Shown here in pieces: positions 8,724 through 16,834 of a stretch of DNA of 64,000 nt. Under the pieces are notes generated by a model, which had not been told where the DNA came from, ran no database searches, and saw only the letters and a program-made list of their open reading frames with translations. The stretch's first letter is position 1, and each line of letters opens with the position of its first letter. The stretch comes from Flavobacteriales bacterium (GTDB taxonomy: Bacteria; Bacteroidota; Bacteroidia; Flavobacteriales; UBA1820), in the NCBI GenBank assembly GCA_003150615.1, contig QALN01000007.1, positions 29,844-93,843 of the forward strand, in the 5' to 3' direction. A program made the translations under genes and the position numbers.

Positions 8724-9440
8724 TTACGAATTTATCTCGATAAAACGCTGTATGTTTCTGGACGTTCCGAAAAGGAGCAATATGTCTGACTGTTCTATTT
8801 TCATATTGCCGTCCGGCACTCCGATTATATGGTGATTTATGTGCGACGCATTCTCGCCCATGAATTCCGCAGGCGGTTCTCCCTGCCCGTCCCAGCGCAG
8901 CAGGGTTACGAGGTTTATCTTGTATTTTTCTCGCAGGCCTATCTCGGTAAGCGAACGCCCGGCAATACCTTTCGGCGACTTAACCTCTATTATCTGGTAA
9001 TCGTCCGGCAGTTTGACCGACATCAGCACGTGCGGATTTATCAGGTTTTCAGCCACGGCATTGCTCACTTCGCCTTCGGGCGAAAGTATTTCCTTGACAC
9101 CCATTTTTTCGAGTATCTTGTTCTGTATCTCGCCGTTGGCACGCACTATTATCCGTTTTATGCCTATTTCCTGAAGCACGAAAGTCGTCAGCAGCACATC
9201 CTGGAAATTCTCGCCTATCGACACCACCACGGCATCCATATCGGCAATACCCTGTGAGAGCAGAGCTTCCCTGTCGGTAGAATCGAGCGCAACGGCATAA
9301 GTTACCTTGTCGCGTATCCGCTCTATACGATCACGATCGCTGTCCATGGCTATTACTTCGGCGCCTTTTTCGGCCAGTCTCTGAGCTATTGCCGTTCCGA
9401 AACGGCCCATACCTATCACTGCAAATCTTCCTTCTGCCAT
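8724..9440 (-). CDS. TrkA/KtrA-type potassium channel regulator (RCK protein)
   Basis: A 238-residue cytoplasmic gating subunit of a Trk/Ktr potassium uptake system. The RCK_N Rossmann domain opens with FAVIGMGRFGTAIAQ (residues 5-19), the GxGxxG nucleotide-binding loop, and has an acidic residue at the end of strand two (VIAMDSD). It continues with the conserved DAVVVSIGEN and RIIVRA strands. RCK_C (about 145-238) covers the remainder, with a slightly enlarged insert near 185-215. No TrkH/KtrB channel gene is beside it in this window, so the partner must be encoded elsewhere. Confidence 0.9.
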   Translation of the reverse strand: MAEGRFAVIGMGRFGTAIAQRLAEKGAEVIAMDSDRDRIERIRDKVTYAVALDSTDREALLSQGIADMDAVVVSIGENFQDVLLTTFVLQEIGIKRIIVRANGEIQNKILEKMGVKEILSPEGEVSNAVAENLINPHVLMSVKLPDDYQIIEVKSPKGIAGRSLTEIGLREKYKINLVTLLRWDGQGEPPAEFMGENASHINHHIIGVPDGNMKIEQSDILLLFGTSRNIQRFIEINS

Positions 9441-9492
9441 ATCTGAAAATGTTTTTTAGTTAATCATAGCAAACCCAAGCATCACCGTGCAT

Positions 9493-10305
9493 TCATTTTA
9501 TCCCGGCCCAGTCCAATTGCCCCGGCTCACCCGGTATATATGCTTTGGCCCAAGCGTTTATCAATTCATTGCTGTCCGACTTCCAGGCCTTTTTGTACAA
9601 CCCGCGCACTACCTCAAGCCAATACAGCTTCCGGTTTTCGGAGTCGCCGACATCCTCCGCACCTCCGGCCGCTTTGTACTGTTCGCGGGTGGTGCTGCAA
9701 ATGCGGGCATAACGGCCTGTGTACGGTTTCAAATCCCCGTATCCCATACCCAGATAAAAATCCAGCATTTTTTCGTCCGGGTGTTTGTCAGCGGCAAAAT
9801 ACGTGCTATCGGCAAGGTAAACCGTAACTCCGTCCCTGAACAGATAAGGATAGTAATCGCCCTTCTTGTACATAGCCTCGTACACCACGCCAGATACGGG
9901 GAACTGGGCGCCTGACTGATGTGCTATGTACTTGCGTATCCTTTCCGTATACTCGAATTTGAGCGTGCCGGAAGCCTCCCATGCTGCCGTCATAATCCAT
10001 TTGGCCAGTTTTTCCGGCGAAGGATTAAGAAGGTAAACTTTGCCTTTTTTAGGTCCGCAGGCCGTACTGTCGTAGCCGGTGTAATACTCGTACAACTTTA
10101 CAGGGTATCCTTCCCAACCTTCTACCCTGCGGTTCGTTCCGAGATATTTCTGAGTCATGTACGCACCGTCCAGCACTTCGGCGCAACGGCGTGTTATTAC
10201 TTCCAGACTGTCGCGCATAATCTTGCGCGGCAACTTCCCGTGCCCGGCCATGACGGCCGACGGCGCAAAGACCGCGAGAATAATTATCATAAACGTATAC
10301 CTCAT
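9493..10305 (-). CDS. Secreted protein of unknown family, paralogue A
   Basis: A 270-residue protein with a signal peptide (hydrophobic core IIILAVFAPSAV, cleavage likely after AVMA). The mature part is Tyr- and Lys-rich and I do not recognise its family. Landmarks shared with the next gene are WEGYP near residue 64, YEYYTGYDSTACGPKKGKV, LNPSPEKLAKWIMTA, QSGAQFPVSGVVYEAMYKKG, and YARICSTT. One Cys is in the DSTACGPKKG loop and one in RICSTT, both conserved in the paralogue. No catalytic motif is evident. It lies directly downstream of its paralogue, separated by a hairpin terminator, so it is probably transcribed separately. Confidence 0.8.
   Translation of the reverse strand: MRYTFMIIILAVFAPSAVMAGHGKLPRKIMRDSLEVITRRCAEVLDGAYMTQKYLGTNRRVEGWEGYPVKLYEYYTGYDSTACGPKKGKVYLLNPSPEKLAKWIMTAAWEASGTLKFEYTERIRKYIAHQSGAQFPVSGVVYEAMYKKGDYYPYLFRDGVTVYLADSTYFAADKHPDEKMLDFYLGMGYGDLKPYTGRYARICSTTREQYKAAGGAEDVGDSENRKLYWLEVVRGLYKKAWKSDSNELINAWAKAYIPGEPGQLDWAGIK
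9848..9918. repeat. Near-identical block shared with 10771-10841 (paralogue pair)
   Basis: 71 bases identical to 10771-10841 except one mismatch (9895 versus 10818). It encodes the QFPVSGVVYEAMYKKG region. The flanking coding sequence between the two copies is strongly diverged. Confidence 0.9.
9989..10094. repeat. Near-identical block shared with 10912-11017 (paralogue pair)
   Basis: 106 bases identical to 10912-11017 except one mismatch (10024 versus 10947). It encodes the YEYYTGYDSTACGPKKG...KWIM region. Both blocks have the same 923-base offset. Confidence 0.9.
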
Positions 10306-10405
10306 ATCGTATCGTCCTTATTGTTGTTTTAATCTAAGGTGCCGGTGTACCCGGAAACGGCATGACCGATCCGGAAATCAAAAATAATAATTTTTACAAG
10401 ACTTA

Positions 10406-10440
10406 AAAGCACGGCCGCTTTAGCGGCCGTGCTTTTTTTA
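10406..10440. terminator. Terminator between the two secreted paralogue genes
   Basis: A perfect 14-bp stem AAAAGCACGGCCGC with a TTTA loop and its complement, followed by a T run on the plus strand. On the minus strand, the direction in which both neighbouring genes are read, the trailing T run is four bases (TTTT) and then AAG. Confidence 0.75.
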
Positions 10441-10460
10441 TACGTAAAACCGGCAATGTG

Positions 10461-11222
10461 TTACAAATTGGCTTTGCACCATATTACCATCAGTTCGTTG
10501 CGGTCGGACTTCCACGCCTTTTTATACAGTTCGCGAACAACATCCAACCAATGCTGTTTTATATTTTTACCGGAACCTATATCCTCCGTTCCCCCTGCAG
10601 CCAAATACTGGTCCGGAGTGGTACTGCATATGCGCGCATAAGTGCCTACATTAGGCTTAAGGTCGCTGTATTTCATGTTCAGGTAAAAATCGAGGAGCTT
10701 TTCATCAGGATGCGGGTTTTTCAAAGATGCGTCGAGCAACCATACCGAAACGCCGTTTTTAAACAGGTAGGGATAGTAATCGCCCTTCTTGTACATAGCC
10801 TCGTACACCACGCCAGACACGGGGAACTGGGCGCCTGACTGGTACAATATCTGCTTGCGCAATTTTTCGGTATGTTGGAAATCGAGGTTACCTTTTACTT
10901 CCCATACCGCAGTCATAATCCATTTGGCCAGTTTTTCCGGCGAAGGGTTAAGAAGGTAAACTTTGCCTTTTTTAGGTCCGCAGGCCGTACTGTCGTAGCC
11001 GGTGTAATACTCGTACAGCCTTACAGGATACCCTTCCCAACCTTCCAGTTTCTTATTCACTTCCAGAAGAGTCCCTTCCATATAAGCTGCCTTTAGCACT
11101 TTTTCGCATCTTTCGGTCATTGCCGGAAGGCTGTCTTTCATAAGTGAACGCGGCATTTTACCGTTCTTGGCGCCTGCGGCAAATGCCAGGCACAATAACA
11201 TCGCAGACAATACGTATTTCAT
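10461..11222 (-). CDS. Secreted protein of unknown family, paralogue B
   Basis: A 253-residue tandem paralogue of the 9493-10305 product, with about two thirds of aligned positions the same by eye. The signal peptide is MKYVLSAMLLCLAFAAGA with cleavage before KNGK. The same landmarks occur in the same order: WEGYPV, YEYYTGYDSTACGPKKGKV, LNPSPEKLAKWIMTA, QSGAQFPVSGVVYEAMYKKG, HPDEKLLDFYL, and YARICSTTPDQY. It ends about 17 residues earlier than its partner, which has an extra C-terminal tail. Function is unknown. Preceded by a minus-strand -7 box at 11277-11284. Confidence 0.8.
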   Translation of the reverse strand: MKYVLSAMLLCLAFAAGAKNGKMPRSLMKDSLPAMTERCEKVLKAAYMEGTLLEVNKKLEGWEGYPVRLYEYYTGYDSTACGPKKGKVYLLNPSPEKLAKWIMTAVWEVKGNLDFQHTEKLRKQILYQSGAQFPVSGVVYEAMYKKGDYYPYLFKNGVSVWLLDASLKNPHPDEKLLDFYLNMKYSDLKPNVGTYARICSTTPDQYLAAGGTEDIGSGKNIKQHWLDVVRELYKKAWKSDRNELMVIWCKANL

Positions 11223-11276
11223 GTGTGTGGATTTTGATATTTTATGTTAAAACAATTCTTTCACGTTAGCCGTAAG

Positions 11277-11284
11277 CAAATGTA
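11277..11284 (-). promoter_or_regulatory. -7 promoter box for secreted paralogue B
   Basis: TACATTTG on the minus strand, 55 bases before the start codon. A TTTTTTCG tract 20 bases upstream may stand in for the -33 box. Confidence 0.55.
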
Positions 11285-11428
11285 ACCATATTTTTTTCCG
11301 GTATCGAAAAAAACACGGCCCATTTTCTGCCGTATCCGAGGCTCGTATGCGTTTAAAAGCACCGGAACGGCCTTTTTTTTGTTCATATAAAACAAAAAGC
11401 TCGATTTTTTAATTATTTCGCAATTTTT

Positions 11429-11460
11429 TTTGGCATTTTTTGGCAAATTATATAATTTTG
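11429..11460 (+). promoter_or_regulatory. Primary-sigma promoter of the Lrp/AsnC gene
   Basis: TTTG at 11429-11432, a 20-base spacer, then TAATTTTG at 11453-11460: a full Bacteroidota promoter. Transcription should start near 11466, which rules out the longer TTG-initiated reading frame that overlaps the promoter. Confidence 0.8.
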
Positions 11461-11499
11461 GTAAAAATTACACACGCACAAATATCAATGATGCCCGCT

Positions 11500-12006
11500 A
11501 TGGAAAATAAAACTAATACTTATGCTAAGCCTGTCTCGAACTACCAACTCGACGAGATAGACAACCAAATACTGGAACTACTGATAGAAAACACGCGCAT
11601 GCCGTACACCGAAATAGCCAAAAAGCTGATCATATCGGCCGGCACGGTACATGTACGCGTACGTAAAATGGAAGAAGCCGGCATAATCACCGGTTCGACG
11701 CTCAATATCGACTATTCCAAGATGGGATTTTCGTTTACGGCGTACATAGGACTTTACCTGGCCAAAACCAACCTGACCTCGCACGTGATAGACGAACTCA
11801 AAAAAATCCCTTACGTGGTGGTAGCCCATCAGACTACCGGTCAGTACAATATCTTTTGCGAGATAAAGGCCCGCGATACGCATCATGCCAAAGAGATAAT
11901 ATTCATGATGGACGACATCGAAGGCGTTACCCGTACCGAAACGATGATTTCTCTTGAAGAGAGCATCTCTGACAAAAAACGCCTGATGCACCACATCTTC
12001 AAATAA
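11500..12006 (+). CDS. Lrp/AsnC family transcriptional regulator
   Basis: A 168-residue one-component regulator. The N-terminal winged helix has the AsnC pattern: LDEIDNQILELLIENTRMPYT, then IAKKLIISAGTVHVRVRKMEEAGII as the helix-turn-helix. The C-terminal RAM (ligand-binding, oligomerising) domain runs from about SFTAYIGLYL to the end and includes VVVAHQTTGQYNIFCEI. Members usually sense amino acids and bind DNA as octamers. ATGs at 11488 and 11491 are possible alternative starts, since all three lie downstream of the predicted transcription start. It stands alone, with a terminator after it; the regulon is unknown. Confidence 0.88.
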   Translation: MENKTNTYAKPVSNYQLDEIDNQILELLIENTRMPYTEIAKKLIISAGTVHVRVRKMEEAGIITGSTLNIDYSKMGFSFTAYIGLYLAKTNLTSHVIDELKKIPYVVVAHQTTGQYNIFCEIKARDTHHAKEIIFMMDDIEGVTRTETMISLEESISDKKRLMHHIFK

Positions 12007-12026
12007 TATACCGGCGCAAAAACGTC

Positions 12027-12077
12027 GGCGCAAAAAAATATGCTCCGGGTAAAACCCGGAGCATATTTTTTTGCGCC
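12027..12077. terminator. Bidirectional terminator between convergent genes
   Basis: A perfect 24-bp stem with an AAA loop, containing runs of A and T of seven bases within the arms. It lies between the Lrp-type gene (plus) and the phosphoesterase gene (minus), and works for both. Confidence 0.9.
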
Positions 12078-12090
12078 TGTTACTTAGCGG

Positions 12091-13935
12091 TCAGAATTCC
12101 ATAAAGAAAATACGGCCGTCCATAGTCGTTACCACCAGTTCATGGTCACTTACGGGATTTGCCGAAGTAATGAGCGTAGAGGAAAACCTGTGATGCCACA
12201 GCACACGGCCCGTAGCCTTGTCCAAACAATACACCTTGCCGGTGGCAGTAGCCGCGAACACGTATTTATCGGTAGAAGTGACGCGCGTAGGGCCGTATTC
12301 CGCGCCGAAACCGGCATCCGTCACCCACAGTGTAGAATACTTGTCTGCCGAAGCGTCTATGGCCACGATATTGTCCTTCACGCTCTTCACATAAACAGTT
12401 TTTCCGTCGCCGGATATGCCGATGGACTCGCGCCCGCGTGCGTCTTTCGTGTTCCAGATGATTTTTCCGGTCTTCGCATCGAAACAATACAGGAAAGAGT
12501 CCGCCGAATGTACGAACACCTTGCCGTCGTATGCCACAGGCCAGCAAGCCCCCGGCGAAGCGTAACGGTTTTTCCCCGGAGCGTATTTCCACACCAAAGC
12601 TCCGGTGAAACGGTCGAAAGCATAAAATTCAGCCCCCCATGAACCTACGTAAACCATATTTTCATACACTACCGGCCTGGCTTCGGTATAGCCGTTTATA
12701 CCCTCGTAAACCCAACGTTCGCGGCCTGTTTTCGCATCCAGAGCATAAAACCGCCCCTTAGCGCCGCCCACATACAACCAGTCGCCCTCTATCACCGGGG
12801 TGGCAAGTATCGGGTAATCGGTACCGTACTGCCATATCTTTTTGCCGTTTTTGGCATTAAGACAATACACCGAGCCGTCAGCCGAGCTGAAATACACCCT
12901 GCCGTCTTTCAATACCGGCTCGGAAAAAATCTTCTCGCCCGTCTGGAAGCTCCACAACTCGCGTCCGTCTTTAGCGCTTATAGCCTTGGCCTGGCCGACG
13001 GTGTTGGTGAAATATATCACCCCTTTCCCGTAAGCCGTACCGGAAGCTATATCGCTATCATCCTGCACCATCCATTTTACACGCGCTTTGGAGAACTCAT
13101 CGTTTTCGGCAGTATAATCCTTACGCGAAGGGTGCTCGGTAGCCGCATCGTCGAACTTTTTGAGTTCAAAACCGGCCCATGGGCCGCGCATAGTGTCCTC
13201 GCACGGGCGTTTTTCATAGAACGACACGCGACCGGCATCCATAACTCCTACCGTATAGCCGCCGCAAGGATCCTGCCTGCGCAGGTTGGAACGCACTATC
13301 ACGCCGTTTATACCCTCGTAATTTTCCGGTTTGTTCACGTGATAATGGCCGTTTATGACGAACTGTATGTTGCGAGTTTTAAGCGCGTCTATTATCTCAT
13401 CGAAATTGGCTATCGAAGTTTCGGTCAGAGGCGAATGTATCACGAATACGACAGGCGTATCTTCGGGTGTCGCTGCGAGTTTTTCGCGCAGCCATACTAT
13501 GTCCTCGCGCGGGGCCTGGCACGGGCCCATCCTCATGTACGGCCCGGAAGAAATGCCCAGGAACAGCACCCCGTTGCACATGTACTCGAACTGGCTGCCT
13601 CCCATCACCTTATTGAACGTGGTGCAACCGCTTTCGCTCCAGTTGGTATCGTGGTTGCCCGGCACGAAAAGGTATTTCTTGGTAAGCGTCGAAAGGACTT
13701 TCTTAGTCCCCATGATCTCATCGTCAGTGCCGAATTCGGTTATATCGCCCGAAATGATGACCAGGTCGATATCCGGATTGGCGTTTATATCGGCGATAGC
13801 CTTTTCGAGGTCGTCCAACGCATAGGCGAAAGAGCCAAGGTGGGTATCCGACAGCACGGCGAAAGTTATTTTTTTGTCCTGCGCCCAAAGCGACAGACAC
13901 ATGGCCAGCGCCCAAAATGTGAACAGTTTCTTCAT
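12091..13935 (-). CDS. Exported metallophosphoesterase fused to PQQ-type beta-propeller, copy A
   Basis: A 614-residue protein with a signal peptide (MKKLFTFWALAMCLSLWAQD). Residues about 22-260 form a calcineurin-like phosphoesterase with the metal ligands in order: SDTHLGS, GDITEFG, GNHDTNWSE, VIHSP and GHYHVN. Residues about 290-614 carry PQQ/quinoprotein-like blades, such as GSVYCLNAKNGKKIWQYGTDYPILATPVIEGDWLYVGG. The phosphoesterase active site looks intact. The propeller probably binds a substrate or partner in the periplasm and need not bind PQQ. Substrate unknown. It starts 23 bases after its paralogue ends, so the two form an operon. Confidence 0.88.
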   Translation of the reverse strand: MKKLFTFWALAMCLSLWAQDKKITFAVLSDTHLGSFAYALDDLEKAIADINANPDIDLVIISGDITEFGTDDEIMGTKKVLSTLTKKYLFVPGNHDTNWSESGCTTFNKVMGGSQFEYMCNGVLFLGISSGPYMRMGPCQAPREDIVWLREKLAATPEDTPVVFVIHSPLTETSIANFDEIIDALKTRNIQFVINGHYHVNKPENYEGINGVIVRSNLRRQDPCGGYTVGVMDAGRVSFYEKRPCEDTMRGPWAGFELKKFDDAATEHPSRKDYTAENDEFSKARVKWMVQDDSDIASGTAYGKGVIYFTNTVGQAKAISAKDGRELWSFQTGEKIFSEPVLKDGRVYFSSADGSVYCLNAKNGKKIWQYGTDYPILATPVIEGDWLYVGGAKGRFYALDAKTGRERWVYEGINGYTEARPVVYENMVYVGSWGAEFYAFDRFTGALVWKYAPGKNRYASPGACWPVAYDGKVFVHSADSFLYCFDAKTGKIIWNTKDARGRESIGISGDGKTVYVKSVKDNIVAIDASADKYSTLWVTDAGFGAEYGPTRVTSTDKYVFAATATGKVYCLDKATGRVLWHHRFSSTLITSANPVSDHELVVTTMDGRIFFMEF

Positions 13936-13958
13936 AATAGTCTTATGGTATTAAAATT

Positions 13959-15827
13959 TCAAAGCATGTATTCGATGCATACTATCTTACCGTCCATCGT
14001 GGATGCTATCACCTTGTCCCTGCCAATCGGAACGATGTGGTTTATCACCGTATTAGACAGTTTTTTAGCCCAGATGACACGGCTGCCGTCAGGAGAAACG
14101 GCATAAACCTTGCCTATGCTCGAAGGTACGAGTATAGCGTCATCCGAACTTTCTATCGGGCCGGGTGCCAGGTCCATATCCTGGTCGTTAGGCAATTTGC
14201 ATCGCCATACTATGCGGCACGTATCGGCAGCCGTATCCACGCCTATCAGTTCGTTGGTCAGCATCGTCTTTACGTAAAGCGTGCGTCCGTCGGCGGATAT
14301 TCCCTGACTCTCGCGGCCGTTCGTCTCCTTGCTCATCCATATTTCGCGGCCCGTTTCCTTGTCGAGGGCCCGCGTGGCGCGTTCCGGAGTGGTAATGAAA
14401 ATGCGTCCGGAGCCTATCACCGGGAAATTGGCAGCCGCCGAAAGCATACGCGAACCGCCGTTGTTCCATTTCCATACCAACGAACCGTCGCGGCGGGAAA
14501 GGGCGTAAAATTCGTTGCCCCACGAGCCTATATACACTTTGTCCTTGTCGGCTACTGCGCGTGCCTCGATAAATCCTTTCACTCCGTCGAACACCCAGCG
14601 CGTTTTACCGGTCTTGAGATCTATCGCATAGAATTTGCCGCACGAAGAACCGATATACACGTCGCCGTCCACGACCAACGGACAGGCCACGATACCTTTT
14701 TCAGTCTTGTATTCCCATATTTTCTTTCCGTTCTTGGCATTAAGGCAATATACCGAGCCGTCAGTGGAAGCGCAGACCACACGGCCGTCCTTGTAATAAG
14801 GAAAAGAATATATGCGCCCGCCGGTAGCGAACTGCCAGATGTCGGCTCCGTCGGCGGCCGATATTGCCTTTATAACACCGGAAGCCGTAGCGTAGAAAAT
14901 ACGTTTGCCGTCGAAAGCGAATCCGGAACCTATGTCGCTGTTATCCTGTTTTTCCCATACGACTTTGGCGTTAGGATATTTGTCGTTGAGCGAATAGTCG
15001 GGACGCGACTGCGGCGCGTTACGGTCGAGATCGGCCAATGTGAACGAACACCACGGCTCGGCGGCTGTTTCACCTCCTGCCTGACGGTTGTATATCTTTA
15101 TCTCTCGTGTGGAGGGCACTATTTTCACTATATTGTACCCGGCACCGCCGAATTTTGGAGTGTGCGCCAGCGTGGAACGGCCTATAACGGCAGGCACGCC
15201 GTCGTACGTGCGGTAGTTGTTGGTATGCCAGTGTCCGCCCATGGTAAGCACGAGGTTGCCGCGCTTGAGGATGTCGTACACCTGATCCCAATTGGATAGG
15301 CTCTTTTCCACCGGATTGTGGTTGACGTATATCACAGGTTTGTCAGCAGGAGTGGCTTTTATCAGCGAATCGAGCCATACCATGCTCTCGCGCGGAACCT
15401 GTGCCATACCCATGCGCATGTTAGGTCCGGAACCTGTGCCGCAGAACAGTATACCGCCTTTCTCGAATGCGAAATCCGAACCGCCGAATACTTTGTTGAA
15501 CGTGTTGCACCCGCTTTCGCTCCATTTGGCATCGTGGTTGCCGGGAACTATGTAGTAAGGTTTGCTCAAGCGGTCCATTACGTTTTTGGCCGTTTCTATT
15601 TCAGAATCCGCGCCGAACTCCGTCACGTCGCCGGCGTGGATTACGAATTGTATCTCAGGCCGTGTGTTCATATCGGCAATACATTTTTCGAGGTCGGCCT
15701 GTCCGCTGCCCGAACCTATGTGCGTATCCGAGATATAGGCGAAAATGATAGTGTCATTTTTACTTTGTGCGGCACAAAACAAAACGCTGAACAACAGCAT
15801 CAGCGATACCGGTAATATACGTTTCAT
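13959..15827 (-). CDS. Exported metallophosphoesterase fused to PQQ-type beta-propeller, copy B
   Basis: A 622-residue paralogue of the downstream gene with the same architecture. The signal peptide is MKRILPVSLMLLFSVLFCAAQS. Phosphoesterase motifs are SDTHIGSG, GDVTEFG, GNHDAKWSESG, VNHNP and GHWHTN. Propeller blades include GSVYCLNAKNGKKIWEYK, GKFYAIDLKTGKTRWVFDG and NEFYALSRRDGSLVWKW. All metal ligands are present in both copies, so both may be active and differ in substrate. It is the first gene of a two-gene operon with a strong promoter at 15857-15888, divergent from the Nudix-like regulator. Confidence 0.88.
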   Translation of the reverse strand: MKRILPVSLMLLFSVLFCAAQSKNDTIIFAYISDTHIGSGSGQADLEKCIADMNTRPEIQFVIHAGDVTEFGADSEIETAKNVMDRLSKPYYIVPGNHDAKWSESGCNTFNKVFGGSDFAFEKGGILFCGTGSGPNMRMGMAQVPRESMVWLDSLIKATPADKPVIYVNHNPVEKSLSNWDQVYDILKRGNLVLTMGGHWHTNNYRTYDGVPAVIGRSTLAHTPKFGGAGYNIVKIVPSTREIKIYNRQAGGETAAEPWCSFTLADLDRNAPQSRPDYSLNDKYPNAKVVWEKQDNSDIGSGFAFDGKRIFYATASGVIKAISAADGADIWQFATGGRIYSFPYYKDGRVVCASTDGSVYCLNAKNGKKIWEYKTEKGIVACPLVVDGDVYIGSSCGKFYAIDLKTGKTRWVFDGVKGFIEARAVADKDKVYIGSWGNEFYALSRRDGSLVWKWNNGGSRMLSAAANFPVIGSGRIFITTPERATRALDKETGREIWMSKETNGRESQGISADGRTLYVKTMLTNELIGVDTAADTCRIVWRCKLPNDQDMDLAPGPIESSDDAILVPSSIGKVYAVSPDGSRVIWAKKLSNTVINHIVPIGRDKVIASTMDGKIVCIEYML

Positions 15828-15856
15828 AATATTTGTTTATGTTGATTTTTCCATGC

Positions 15857-15888
15857 CAAATATAGTACAAGATGGGGGATAACGCAAA
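15857..15888 (-). promoter_or_regulatory. Promoter of the phosphoesterase-propeller operon
   Basis: Minus strand: -33 TTTG (15885-15888), a 20-base spacer and -7 TATATTTG (15857-15864), about 30 bases from the start codon. A second near-match, TATATTTA, lies further upstream at 15937-15944. The stretch between the promoter and the divergent regulator is rich in short GGGCAT/CCCGTGCAT repeats that could hold an operator. Confidence 0.8.
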
Positions 15889-15999
15889 CCCGCTCCGCCC
15901 ATGACGGGCATATCGGGCATTACCCGTGCATAAGGGTAAATATAGTGTCTTAAGTACAATATTTTTTATGTGTTTCTTTATTGTTTTGTGAATAATACA

Positions 16000-16007
16000 T
16001 ACATTTG
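16000..16007 (+). promoter_or_regulatory. -7 promoter box for the Nudix-like regulator
   Basis: TACATTTG, 33 bases before the ATG at 16041. The -33 region is T-rich but has no clear TTTG at the right distance. Confidence 0.6.
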
Positions 16008-16040
16008 TCGTTCCTTTACAATGCAATACCTACACCTACG

Positions 16041-16742
16041 ATGACAAGAGAAGACATGAAGGAGTACTTCAATGTGGCGATATCCACCTCCATGGTAATA
16101 TTCGCATTCGACGGCGAAAAACTCCGGATACTCATACAAAAACGCGCTGAAGAACCGTTCAAGGGAGCATGGCAGTTGCCGACCCGGTACGTGCTGCCCA
16201 ACGAAAGCCTCGAACTGAACTCCAAAATCCTGCTCGAGGAAACGATACCGATGACCAACACCATCGACTCGTACAGCGAACAACTCAACGCTTTCGGCAA
16301 AGTATACCGCAACCCGCTGGGCCGCGTGATAAACGTCGGTTTTTACTGCATAGTAAAAATGACCGAAGAAGACCGCCTTCTTGCCGAACAGAAAGGAATG
16401 AAATGGGCCGCTTATTCGGAAATACCGGATCTGGCTTTCGACCACAACGAAATAATAGATTACGCCAAGGAACGCCTCAAACGCCGCTTCAAACGCCGTC
16501 CCGTAGGCTTTTCCCTGTTGCCGAAAGAGTTCACGCTCACCCAGCTCCAGATACTTTACGAAAACGCGCTCAACAAAAAGTTCGACAAGCGCAATTTCCG
16601 CAAGAAAGTATTCAATTCGGCACTGCTCATAGACCTGGACAAAACGATAGAAACGTCATACGGAAAAGTGTCCAAGCTCTACAAATTCGACGAAGACAAA
16701 TACGAGAAAATGTCGCTCAAAGGATACGATTTCCTTTTCTGA
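16041..16742 (+). CDS. Nudix-like transcriptional regulator (NrtR/AraR type) with degenerate Nudix box
   Basis: A 233-residue protein with an N-terminal Nudix domain (about 8-145) and a C-terminal winged helix (about 150-233, including LPKEFTLTQLQILYENAL and DKRNFRKKVF). This is the layout of NrtR-type regulators, which in Bacteroidota control sugar or NAD pathways. The Nudix box is degenerate: the usual LPGG is LPTR, and the R-E of the REUxEE motif is replaced (SKILLEET). Hydrolysis is therefore unlikely, and the domain probably only senses a ligand. The start was set at MTREDMKEYF, downstream of the -7 box. It is divergent from the phosphoesterase-propeller operon, its most likely target. 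Confidence 0.87.
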   Translation: MTREDMKEYFNVAISTSMVIFAFDGEKLRILIQKRAEEPFKGAWQLPTRYVLPNESLELNSKILLEETIPMTNTIDSYSEQLNAFGKVYRNPLGRVINVGFYCIVKMTEEDRLLAEQKGMKWAAYSEIPDLAFDHNEIIDYAKERLKRRFKRRPVGFSLLPKEFTLTQLQILYENALNKKFDKRNFRKKVFNSALLIDLDKTIETSYGKVSKLYKFDEDKYEKMSLKGYDFLF

Positions 16743-16770
16743 CGAATTTTTTCTACAAAGTGAATGTATA

Positions 16771-16807
16771 AAAATACCGTGTCCGGAAATGGCACGGTAT
16801 TTTTTTA
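16771..16807 (+). terminator. Rho-independent terminator after the Nudix-like regulator
   Basis: Arms AAATACCGTG(T)CC and GGCACGGTATTT around a short loop, then a seven-base T run, 30 bases past the stop codon. Confidence 0.85.
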
Positions 16808-16834
16808 GGGACTTAATTATTCTTAACCTGACTG

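Noticed and set aside
11440..11499. TTG start giving an N-terminal extension of the Lrp-type regulator
   Set aside because: The TTG and following codons lie on the promoter -7 region, so they cannot be in the mRNA.
14037..15299. 420-codon plus-strand open frame
   Set aside because: Antisense to the phosphoesterase-propeller copy B, with low-complexity Arg/His composition.
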